Source: Paracoccus saliphilus (GTDB taxonomy: Bacteria; Pseudomonadota; Alphaproteobacteria; Rhodobacterales; Rhodobacteraceae). Taken from it: a stretch of DNA of 64,000 nt. The stretch lies in contig NZ_CP067140.1 in NCBI RefSeq assembly GCF_028553805.1, positions 620,001 to 684,000 of the forward strand. Reading direction: 5' to 3'. This document shows, piece by piece, positions 10,999-17,411 of this stretch (positions are counted from its first letter, which is position 1; each line of letters starts with the position of its first letter). Both the position numbers and the translations under genes were made by a program. A model generated the notes under the pieces. It worked only from the letters and a program-made list of their open reading frames with translations, searched no databases and was not told where the DNA came from.

Positions 10999-11026
10999 TT
11001 GACATCGTGTTTTCTCCGGTTCAAAT
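10999..11026 (+). promoter_or_regulatory. Promoter of tRNA-Ala
   Basis: A perfect -35 TTGACA (10999-11004), a 16-base spacer and a -10-like TCAAAT (11021-11026) end 11 bases before the first base of the mature tRNA. Position and strength fit a stable-RNA promoter. Confidence 0.6.
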
Positions 11027-11037
11027 AACCGCCCAAT

Positions 11038-11113
11038 GGGGCCGTAGCTCAGTCGGTAGAGCGCATCGTTCGCAATGATGAGGTCAGGGGTTCGATTCCC
11101 CTCGGCTCCACCA
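11038..11113 (+). tRNA. tRNA-Ala (CGC)
   Basis: A 76-base cloverleaf. The acceptor stem GGGGCCG pairs with CGGCTCC (one G-T pair), the D arm is GCTC...GAGC, and the anticodon arm is CATCG-TTCGCAA-TGATG with anticodon CGC reading GCG alanine. The T arm is AGGGG-TTCGATT-CCCCT, and the CCA end is encoded. The 3' end of this gene is the attachment site of the adjoining genomic island: 15 bases covering the end of the tRNA are repeated at 23061. The tRNA sequence stays intact on this side. Confidence 0.95.
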
Positions 11114-11114
11114 A
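11100..11114 (+). repeat. attL core in tRNA-Ala 3' end
   Basis: CCTCGGCTCCACCAA covers the end of the T stem, the acceptor stem and the CCA of tRNA-Ala, and is repeated exactly at 23061-23075. Integration at this core restores the tRNA gene. Confidence 0.88.
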
Positions 11115-11171
11115 GATTATCCGATATTATCTAATAATTTCATCGTAGTAAGCCCTTATCTCACAAGTCTC

Positions 11172-11193
11172 ACCCCACATTTGCCCCCACACT
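11172..11193. promoter_or_regulatory. Possible integrase arm-type sites near attL
   Basis: ACCCCACATT then TGCCCCCACACT: two copies of a (A/G)CCCC(A/C)CA motif, 58 bases inside attL. The same motif pair occurs next to the integrase start near attR (22918-22943). Paired short repeats inside both ends of an element are typical of tyrosine-integrase arm sites. Confidence 0.45.
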
Positions 11194-11334
11194 GGAAAAA
11201 AGATGAGGCGGGATTGCATCGGATGATTCTGGACAATCCGCCCCTCTTTCGCCTCAAAATCGAGGAACTGGATTCGCGGTGGGCGTGAGCGTTTCGAACT
11301 TCGATCTGGCTTGTGCCGCTTTTCAGGATTTCTT

Positions 11335-11365
11335 TACCCGACACACCGACAAAACCCGACAGAAG
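11335..11365 (+). repeat. 31-bp island repeat, copy 1
   Basis: This 31-base block contains three CCGACA units (ACCCGACA, CACCGACA, ACCCGACA) and is the exact reverse complement of 17329-17359. It lies between attL and the first island gene. Similarity continues a few bases outward on both sides. It may be an iteron-like cis-acting site or a remnant of the coding sequence at 17329. Confidence 0.75.
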
Positions 11366-11481
11366 TAGCCGATGCACCGCTGTATGTTGACGGTAGGCTA
11401 CTGGGTCGGGTTCATCGAGGACAACTGGCAACCCATCCGCTGGCCCAGCGTTATATCATGACGCAACCAAAGGAGGCGGCT

Positions 11482-11640
11482 ATGGCGGATCAACCTGATA
11501 AAGAGCATGCCAAGGAGAAAGAAGAGGAAATGAAGAAGAAGGAGCAGGATGAACTGAAAGACGCGGTTAAGTCACTCGATGATGAAGACGAAAAGCGCCC
11601 AGGCACTGACGACGACGGAACTGAGGAAAATGAAAAATAA
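11482..11640 (+). CDS. Small highly charged protein
   Basis: 52 residues, almost entirely Lys, Glu and Asp (MADQPDKEHAKEKEEEMKKK and a D/E-rich tail), predicted to be a soluble disordered or helical protein. A perfect AAAGGAGG lies 5 bases before ATG 11482 and decides the start; the frame is open further upstream but without a ribosome site. It is the only plus-strand gene at the attL side of the island. I do not recognise a family. A GC-rich hairpin follows 16 bases after the stop. Confidence 0.65.
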   Translation: MADQPDKEHAKEKEEEMKKKEQDELKDAVKSLDDEDEKRPGTDDDGTEENEK

Positions 11641-11656
11641 GGCCAGCGCGTGAAAA

Positions 11657-11676
11657 GCCCCGCTCGAGGGCGGGGC
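11657..11676 (+). terminator. GC hairpin after small charged protein
   Basis: GCCCCGC (11657-11663) pairs with GCGGGGC (11670-11676) with a 6-base loop. It lies between convergent genes and lacks a clear T-run. Confidence 0.45.
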
Positions 11677-11705
11677 GGTAGCGAGTTGCTGAAATGCACG
11701 TGAGG

Positions 11706-12476
11706 TTAAGCGGCCAAGCTGGCGTATATCTCACTCGAGGCGCTCAGCTCAATCACGGAAGCGACACTTGTTATAAGCGTCAACTTTGGACCGATAGCCT
11801 TTCGGTCAGGCGTAACGCCGATAGGTGCAGGCCCATCCTCGAGCCTGCTAATATCAGACAGCATGGTATATGCGGAATTAACAGCGTTGCCTGACTTGCT
11901 GAACAACTCGAACGCAAGCTGCCGCCCCCCAATATCAACCAGTAGATCAACCTCATATTCAGTCGTTGAATTGCCGATTACGGTAGCATGCTCTTTGCGG
12001 TGCGCCTTGGGGAATGCGTCGCAGGCACGGCGGATAAGTTCTTCTTGCATGTGTCCGTGCTTGTGCTTGAACGACCGTTCGAGCGTCACATCGATAACCT
12101 CGCGAATTAATGAAGCCATGGAAATAATAGCACCCTTTAACCGGTCCTGCTGGATACGAATGAACAGTAGGGAAGCTCCATCGAATTGCGCCCCAGCCTC
12201 AGCGCACTTTTCTTTGGCAACGCGACTGAATATCGCATCACTGGCACAAGCATTGGCGACGTGAAAGTATGCCGCTCCAGCGTCTGAAACGACAAACACT
12301 CCATTACCTTCCGGCCATACTGATACGCTGACCAATGAGCCGTCACAGGTCATGACAGGCATCTGGACCAGGTATCGTCCATTGATTGCGTCCATGCTGC
12401 ACATGCTTCGCACGGCGTCATTCAACACCGCCTCGGACGACGTGTCTTTTATAAGAAACTGGTGTTCGGCTGCCAT
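11706..12476 (-). CDS. Unknown island protein, DUF1828-like N-terminus
   Basis: 256 residues, no signal peptide or membrane segment. The N-terminal third (MPVMTCDGSLVSVSVWPEGN, then GVFVVSDAGAAYFHV) resembles the 'D-G-x-h-x-h...S-D-x-G' layout of DUF1828-type domains found in phage and island proteins; the rest (EYEVDLLVDIGGRQLAFELF) has a D...E/hAFE alternation that could belong to a restriction-endonuclease-like fold, but this is only a suggestion. It overlaps the upstream gene by 28 bases, so the two form a coupled pair. I cannot name a function. Confidence 0.6.
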   Translation of the reverse strand: MAAEHQFLIKDTSSEAVLNDAVRSMCSMDAINGRYLVQMPVMTCDGSLVSVSVWPEGNGVFVVSDAGAAYFHVANACASDAIFSRVAKEKCAEAGAQFDGASLLFIRIQQDRLKGAIISMASLIREVIDVTLERSFKHKHGHMQEELIRRACDAFPKAHRKEHATVIGNSTTEYEVDLLVDIGGRQLAFELFSKSGNAVNSAYTMLSDISRLEDGPAPIGVTPDRKAIGPKLTLITSVASVIELSASSEIYASLAA

Positions 12477-12982
12477 GGTGGGATCGGGGCTTCAGGAAGG
12501 TTTCTGACGTTCAAGAGTGTAGCACAATTTTCCAACAAGTCTCGGTAACTATCTGGCACAGGGACGAGAGCAACGGCAATGGGCAGGTTGGCCTTTATAA
12601 AATCCATTGGTTCTTCAATGCTTTCATAGAGCCGCGGGTCGTGGAAGTGTGTCCGGCCTGCGTCGGTATGCCTGAGCTGTTCGCCACATATGACCTTTGT
12701 GTTGATGTGTGTCGAGGAGTGTCGCCAATCAACCCTGGCGAAGCATTTCGGACCAATGAGCGTTTCTACGTTCAGCCCGATTGTGACCTGCTCATCGGGC
12801 TGGGAGATGACACAGCGCATATAAAGTTCCAGACCTGCAATGGTGACATCGTTCGTGGTGACGGAAGATTTGATCTCCAGGGTGGATGGTCTGTTTTTGG
12901 GAGCCCATCTGCTCAGTGAGACGGCCTCCTTCGGTTGAGCCAAGAGGCCAGCCAACAAATCAACTGTAAGGGCAGGTCTCAA
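12449..12982 (-). CDS. Unknown island protein, partner of the downstream gene
   Basis: 177 residues, soluble. Recognisable elements are ARVDWRHSSTHINTK and RTHFHDPRLYES, a His-rich pair that recalls the poorly described DUF6978-type proteins; this match is from memory and weak. The start of the next gene lies inside its last codons (28-base overlap), which implies coupled translation and a joint function. The first residues are preceded by an AT-rich stretch, so a promoter may lie near 12990-13080. Confidence 0.55.
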   Translation of the reverse strand: MRPALTVDLLAGLLAQPKEAVSLSRWAPKNRPSTLEIKSSVTTNDVTIAGLELYMRCVISQPDEQVTIGLNVETLIGPKCFARVDWRHSSTHINTKVICGEQLRHTDAGRTHFHDPRLYESIEEPMDFIKANLPIAVALVPVPDSYRDLLENCATLLNVRNLPEAPIPPWQPNTSFL

Positions 12983-13089
12983 GCAGTTTCCTTAAATCGC
13001 CTTGATTGTCTTTTTCTACCCTTCTCCGCCGCCCGCGATTCTGCAAGAGATAACCCGTATTTCCAGTGTTTACCTCGTTGCGAAGTAGC

Positions 13090-13311
13090 TCAATCATCGT
13101 CTTGCATTTCCTCGTCGTCTTCACAAACAATCTCGGTCATTGGCCCCCATCCATCATCAAACCTTGGAACGCAGTTACATCCCGGAAGTAGCTTTATTGC
13201 CGCGCACTTTTCCATCGCCCGATCCCAATCGCTGCGTTCTTCGGACGATTGCACAGTGGCGATGAGGGGCGAGAGCAAATAGACTGCCAGAATCGAAAGT
13301 GTTTTGGCCAT
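13090..13311 (-). CDS. Small secreted acidic protein, unknown
   Basis: 73 residues from ATG 13311 (MAKTLSILAVYLLSPLIA, a signal-peptide-like start), then a short mature part with three Cys (KCAAIKLLPGCNCVPRF) and an acidic tail (EDDEEMQDDD). A GGGA ribosome site lies close before this ATG; a longer version from 13413 is possible but adds no hydrophobic start. It may be a periplasmic or lipid-free secreted island protein. No family recognised. Confidence 0.5.
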   Translation of the reverse strand: MAKTLSILAVYLLSPLIATVQSSEERSDWDRAMEKCAAIKLLPGCNCVPRFDDGWGPMTEIVCEDDEEMQDDD

Positions 13312-13485
13312 CTTCCCGGCTCTCTCATCACTATCCGCATACCTGCCGCCCATCTTCGATGGGGGCACATTCAACTGATGGTGCGCCGCCGGTGGGGCCG
13401 TGGCAAGCGCCAAGAGCCAAGAAGGCCACCAGCGTTATTGGCGCGAAGATATTTGTCATTGTTCTCCTGGATTATCATCTTGCCC

Positions 13486-14163
13486 TCAGCGCCAACGCGC
13501 GGCTCGCCATCCTGCGCTGACAGCTTCAGCTTCGTCACAGAACCAGCGCTCGCCTTTGCCTTCGGTAATCTTCGTTCGGGAATAGGCCGGCGACCACGGA
13601 GTATGGTAAATGCGTTCGCCATCGCTGGCGATGTTGCCCTTAATCGGGCACCCAGGGAGTGGAGACGCAGCTGCGGCCCGGTTCCATCGGTCGTCGCGAT
13701 AATCCCACGGTGTCTGGTTGTCGGCTTCCCATATCCCGATGCCCGCGGTCTTCGCGCCGGCCTCCTTCGCGACGTAGTCGTCCGAGTATCTTCGGAAGGC
13801 CCATGCCAGACCAGCATCCACAAGAGCCGCGCCGATATCCTGACCATTCGCGAAGCACCGAGCAATGATCCGGCCATAGCCATCGCGGTCCAGCGCCTGG
13901 CAGGATAGCTCGCGATCGGCCACCAGTTCGGCCAAAGCATTGGTCGCGTCCGTGCCGCAATCCCACGTGCCCCCTGCATGGCTGCTACAGCGCTGCCCGG
14001 CCTCCGGCGCATCAATTCCATGAAGGCGGATAACGACGGGGCCCATGGTGAAGGTATCGCCGTCCGTGATTTTGGCGTGACCTGTGATGGTCTGGGCGGC
14101 AGCGCACGATGCGGCAAGCAAAGCAACCGCGGCAGCAATCATAGGAAGGGTGACCATCACCAT
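13486..14163 (-). CDS. Secreted thermonuclease (SNase) family protein
   Basis: 225 residues: a signal peptide (MIAAAVALLAASCAAAQ), then a staphylococcal-nuclease-type OB fold with ITDGDTFTMG, VVIRLHGIDAPEAGQRC and DRDGYGRIIARCF, covering the catalytic Arg-Glu-Arg and Ca-binding Asp positions of the family. The C-terminal 50 residues (CPIKGNI...GERIYHTPWS...GERWFCDEAEAVSAGWRAA) form the small Cys-containing module often attached to such nucleases in rhizobia and rhodobacters. It should degrade nucleic acid in the periplasm or outside the cell. It is cargo in the island. Confidence 0.85.
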   Translation of the reverse strand: MVMVTLPMIAAAVALLAASCAAAQTITGHAKITDGDTFTMGPVVIRLHGIDAPEAGQRCSSHAGGTWDCGTDATNALAELVADRELSCQALDRDGYGRIIARCFANGQDIGAALVDAGLAWAFRRYSDDYVAKEAGAKTAGIGIWEADNQTPWDYRDDRWNRAAAASPLPGCPIKGNIASDGERIYHTPWSPAYSRTKITEGKGERWFCDEAEAVSAGWRAARWR

Positions 14164-14214
14164 CGTCCTGCGGCGTCCGTAAGCTTGAGTGTGGTTCCTA
14201 CAGTGCGCACCATA

Positions 14215-14781
14215 TTATATGTGGCTCAAGATTATGCGCAGCTCAGTCCCATAAAGGGCACGCATTTCGTCTAGAAACCATGTGGCTAGTTCGCTTCCCG
14301 GCCCGTTCCAAATGGTCATGCCAATATTGCTGAATGCCCACGCCGGTTCGAGGCCACGCGACCCTCGTGTTTCGTATTCCGTGACGTGGTGATGCTGTTT
14401 GCATTCGGGACATTCAGGAAAGTCATCCTCACCTGAATACCAGAGCCCTATACTGTCGGAAGCGTCCCAGCCTTGCTCGTATCCGCAGGCCGGGCAAGCA
14501 AAATGCATCTCTGCTCCTTCCATTGGGTGGAACACTTTACGCGCTCCGTAGTGAAGCGCGAGGCCTTGAATCTTAAGCCTTTGAAGCGGTTCGCCATCTT
14601 CAAAGATTCGGCTGATTTCCGGAAGCAGCCGATAGCCAGCCTCACCCAAGGCACAGTCAGATAGTTCATTTTCAACCAATTCGCGCTCCTGAAACCAGCG
14701 AAGTGCCGTTTTCACAGTAGCCTCGCCATCCGGATAGTCGTGCCTGTGAACCGGCACGATATGCATGAATCCGATGCCCAT
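14215..14781 (-). CDS. Unknown protein with zinc-ribbon cysteines
   Basis: 188 residues, soluble. It contains two CxxC pairs about 31 residues apart (FACPACGYEQGW and FPECPECKQHH), enough for a zinc ribbon. The N-terminal half is helical and acidic. The composition resembles polymorphic-toxin immunity-type or stand-alone phage proteins, but no specific family is recognised. It is divergent from the plus-strand ORF at 15129. Confidence 0.55.
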   Translation of the reverse strand: MGIGFMHIVPVHRHDYPDGEATVKTALRWFQERELVENELSDCALGEAGYRLLPEISRIFEDGEPLQRLKIQGLALHYGARKVFHPMEGAEMHFACPACGYEQGWDASDSIGLWYSGEDDFPECPECKQHHHVTEYETRGSRGLEPAWAFSNIGMTIWNGPGSELATWFLDEMRALYGTELRIILSHI

Positions 14782-15128
14782 GAGCGCCCCTTCAACTGAA
14801 TGAAGTCGTTAGGCTTCCATGAAGAGCGCAACATTGTAAATGGCAGCTCTATATTCCACGCTTGCTATCGCAGGACAGGGATTATGCCAGAACTGTCACC
14901 GGTGGAGGACAAGCCTTTTCTCGCACCTGCCGGGCATCTTGCCTCTGCCGATTTTGGCAGCAGCAGTGCGAACGAATGTTCTACGGCACCGCTATTTCCC
15001 GCTAAGAAGCGGCCAGTCTCAGAGACTTTGGGCCTCTTGCCGACCCTTCCACTCCGGCCGCCGGCACAGCTATTGCCAGAATGCTCACGGATGGAGATGA
15101 TCTGAGAAAGTCAGGGACGGGTGAGGAT
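14782..15128. other. Gap with no recognised gene
   Basis: About 347 bases between the zinc-ribbon protein and the next plus-strand ORF. Short open frames exist on the plus strand but their products have no family features or ribosome sites. I see no RNA gene or repeat. Confidence 0.5.
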
Positions 15129-15416
15129 ATGAACGACGATTATCGACATTTAGGGCTTCACCACATTGACGAAGCGTCAGCACTGCATGTCGCGCAACAA
15201 TTGCGCGGGATAACGGAGGCTACTGTTCGATTTGTCGGCCATCATCCTGAATTCGAGGATGAGTTCATTCATCTCCTATTTGCGCTGAATGTTTCGGTGC
15301 GCAATGAGCGCATAGAAAAGATGGTGCCGGAGCCGCATCACCAATTCAGCTTTCGGTTCAGCGGATCAACTGCGGTAATTACGGTTGCCCCCGACGTTGA
15401 TCCTGGCAACTACTAG
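15129..15416 (+). CDS. Small unknown island protein
   Basis: 95 residues from ATG 15129 (MNDDYRHLGLHHIDEASALH), preceded by GTGAGG; an upstream in-frame ATG at 15081 is possible. The C-terminal half (HHQFSFRFSGSTAVITVAPD) could be a beta sandwich. No family recognised. It is transcribed towards the terminator cluster at 15453-15574. Confidence 0.5.
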   Translation: MNDDYRHLGLHHIDEASALHVAQQLRGITEATVRFVGHHPEFEDEFIHLLFALNVSVRNERIEKMVPEPHHQFSFRFSGSTAVITVAPDVDPGNY

Positions 15417-15452
15417 GCCCCTCTAATTCCAAGGCGTAGAGAAGTTGGGGAA

Positions 15453-15474
15453 GCCCGCGCCGTTAAGCGCGGGC
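15453..15474. terminator. Strong hairpin after small ORF
   Basis: GCCCGCGC (15453-15460) and GCGCGGGC (15467-15474) form a perfect 8-bp stem with a 6-base loop, 37 bases after the stop of the plus-strand ORF. No T-run follows. Confidence 0.5.
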
Positions 15475-15542
15475 TCAGTCTCCCTGCTGGACCCTGGCCG
15501 GGCCTCTGACGCGCAATCTGCTCTTTGATTGGGTGGTGAGTC

Positions 15543-15574
15543 AATAAAAAGACCTCGCGCCAGTTGACGCGAGG
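15543..15574 (-). terminator. Intrinsic terminator on minus strand
   Basis: On the minus strand CCTCGCG...CGCGAGG (15568-15574 with 15553-15559) is followed directly by TCTTTTTATT, a full Rho-independent terminator. No minus-strand protein gene ends just upstream of it, so it may finish a small RNA encoded between about 15580 and 15780. Confidence 0.65.
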
Positions 15575-15784
15575 CCAAGTCCAACAGGGAGGTGGTCAAT
15601 TTGACCTCATGAATCTTGCAGGATGCGCAACTTATGATCAAGGGATGTTGGCGCTTATCGCGACCAAAGGGGCAACTCGCACGAATAAGGACACAGGTTT
15701 GCCCGTTAAATACCGTTAGAAAACGCCCCCCCCTGACCATTTAATACCAATATAAAATGGTGACCTAAGCCAGTTGCCGCCTGT
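15575..15784 (-). ncRNA. Candidate small RNA ahead of an orphan terminator
   Basis: A stretch of about 200 bases without a convincing protein ORF lies between the terminator of the gene at 15877 and a perfect minus-strand intrinsic terminator at 15543. An independent short transcript is the simplest explanation. No known RNA family is recognised, and no clear promoter beyond AT-rich sequence around 15740-15760. Confidence 0.3.
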
Positions 15785-15815
15785 AAAAACAGGAAACCCC
15801 CGCGCTTTGCAGGGG
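15785..15815 (-). terminator. Terminator of the gene at 15877-16407
   Basis: On the minus strand CCCCTGC pairs with the GCGCGGGG that follows after a short loop, then GTTTCCTGTTTTT. It lies about 60 bases past the stop of the upstream minus-strand gene. Confidence 0.5.
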
Positions 15816-15876
15816 CTCCGGTCGGTCAGCGTGTAACTGTTTCACCCCCTTTCAGGTTGAGCCGACGTTCAGCATG

Positions 15877-16407
15877 TCACGCGTGCTGCATGGATGCTTG
15901 CGATGGGCGGAGGCCGGATGTCGCCAGGACGAGCGGCGGTTCGTTCGGGAATGAGCGGATATCGAACCATTTGAAGCAGGTGCCATCCGGGTTACGGCGG
16001 TCACCTGAAGAAATAGGAAAACCGTTCGATGCTTGGCGGATCAGGCCGGCACGAAAGGCCCGCAGGTCAAGAAGCCACCATAGGTCAAAGCCGGTTTCCG
16101 CTGCATTGGCATGACCATAGAAAAGCCAATCTCCTTCCCCGTTCACAATCTTGGCGAGTTCCGTTGGGCTTCCCGAAGGCAGCAGAGAGCGGATCGTGAA
16201 ATCATACGGATAGCGGCCGGCATATCCGTGGCGCCGAACCCGTGCGGCTATCCGGACGTCTCGGCCGTCCAGCATCAGCAAATCGGTAGCCTGCCGCATG
16301 TCGATGTGGTCAGGCGCAACGCTCAGCAAGTGTGCCCCGACAATCCGACGTATCTCGGTTATGAACCGATCGGACCAGTGCCGGTTAATGGAATAGGTCA
16401 TGTTCAT
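15877..16407 (-). CDS. Unknown island protein
   Basis: 176 residues, soluble and basic at the N-terminus. The segment APDHIDMRQATDLLMLDGRD followed by VRIAARVRRHGYAGRYPYDF has the D...(D/E)xK/R-like spacing of restriction-endonuclease-like folds, and the second half (DWLFYGHA, GFDLWWLLDLRAFR) is aromatic-rich as in such phage proteins. This is a weak structural guess. It ends the minus-strand replication operon of the island, 67 bases downstream of the Tat-signal protein gene, and is followed by a terminator. Confidence 0.55.
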   Translation of the reverse strand: MNMTYSINRHWSDRFITEIRRIVGAHLLSVAPDHIDMRQATDLLMLDGRDVRIAARVRRHGYAGRYPYDFTIRSLLPSGSPTELAKIVNGEGDWLFYGHANAAETGFDLWWLLDLRAFRAGLIRQASNGFPISSGDRRNPDGTCFKWFDIRSFPNEPPLVLATSGLRPSQASMQHA

Positions 16408-16474
16408 ATTGCTGCGACCTTCGCGATACTGCGATTGCGGGAGAACGCCCCGACCGGAGCCGGGGCGATCAGGG

Positions 16475-17233
16475 TCATGCCACTGCGATCAAAGACTCAG
16501 CCAGCAGGGCCGCTAGGTGTTGTTCGTTCCTTGTGTTATCGTCCATACCGGACCACAGGCGATCATATGAGTTAAGTCGGCCTATGGCTGCGGCTGCTTC
16601 TGCCTTGATCTTGACGCCTTGTATCGTATGCGACGGCTCCGAAAGAACCTGCCGGACAACCGCAAAGAGGTCACGTGCGGTGCGATGCCGGGCGTTGTCG
16701 ATCTCGGGAAACCTGGACTCATCCTTGATCCGCTGAGTCTCGGCCAGATAGGCCGGCAGGAGTTCCAGACCGAGGTCGCAGCGCTCGACTTCAGATTGCC
16801 AATATGCGCGGGTTTTTTTGCTGGCCTTCCGTTTGCGCCGATCGTCTTTGGCGAGCACTTCGATCATATGCTCGCGTCGGCGCTCTAGCTGCTCGACAGT
16901 ATACACTCGCATGGGATGCACCTTGCCTTCACGGACCAGCCCTGCGCCCTTTAGATTGCGTTCAATCTCACCACTGAAAACACCTCTATAATCATCGACG
17001 CAGCAATCAGGTGCCAGTGGCCACTTGGGGCTCCAATCGATCCATGAGGCCCTCCATGTCGCCAAGGCGTCCTGATAGGCCTTCTCATGCGCCTGCGCTT
17101 GCCGCCCGAGTTCGATCAGCCTCGGATTTTCGGGAACATGTGCAAAATTTTGCCGAAGTTCACCAGCAGCGGCAGGGGCACCAATCGCAGCAAGAGCAAG
17201 CGGTGCGCGGGTCAGTATGTCACGACGCTTCAT
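16475..17233 (-). CDS. Tat-signal-like unknown protein
   Basis: 252 residues beginning MKRRDILTRAPLALAAIGAP, a start that resembles a twin-arginine or export signal, followed by a helical, charged body (EQLERRREHMIEVLAKDDRR and RKRKASKKTRAYW) that suggests a coiled coil. It lies in the island operon between the DUF3987 gene and the gene at 15877. No recognised family. The N-terminal signal may be false, since the rest looks cytoplasmic. Confidence 0.55.
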   Translation of the reverse strand: MKRRDILTRAPLALAAIGAPAAAGELRQNFAHVPENPRLIELGRQAQAHEKAYQDALATWRASWIDWSPKWPLAPDCCVDDYRGVFSGEIERNLKGAGLVREGKVHPMRVYTVEQLERRREHMIEVLAKDDRRKRKASKKTRAYWQSEVERCDLGLELLPAYLAETQRIKDESRFPEIDNARHRTARDLFAVVRQVLSEPSHTIQGVKIKAEAAAAIGRLNSYDRLWSGMDDNTRNEQHLAALLAESLIAVA

Positions 17234-17246
17234 GCCACGCCCTCCA

Positions 17247-17411
17247 TCAGCCGGTTGGTATGACGCAGGGCCGCCCGGACATAGCCGCGCGCCTCCCGCT
17301 CGACCTGTGTGTAACCAACGCGGCTTCCCTTCTGTCGGGTTTTGTCGGTGTGTCGGGTAGAGGTTTCCTGATTTCTTCGGAACGCCTCGCGAAAGATAAC
17401 CAGCGACTCAT
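17247..17411 (-). CDS. Small overlapping ORF, possibly translated
   Basis: 54 codons (MSRWLSFARRSEEIRKPL...). Its ATG overlaps the TGA of the DUF3987 gene as ATGA, and the frame runs through the 31-bp repeat, giving LPDTPTKPDR. The ATGA coupling matches that of the upstream genes in this operon, which argues for translation; the composition is Arg-rich and no family is known, which argues against. Judged possible only. Confidence 0.35.
   Translation of the reverse strand: MSRWLSFARRSEEIRKPLPDTPTKPDRREAALVTHRSSGRRAAMSGRPCVIPTG
17329..17359 (-). repeat. 31-bp island repeat, copy 2
   Basis: Exact inverted copy of 11335-11365, with three TGTCGG units at about 8-10-base spacing. It falls in the 174-base gap between the DUF3987 gene and the Tat-signal protein gene, where a short overlapping ORF would read LPDTPTKPDR through it. 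Confidence 0.75.

Noticed and set aside
15423-15740. 105-codon minus-strand ORF
   Set aside because: It runs straight through a perfect intrinsic terminator on its own strand and has no ribosome site or family features.
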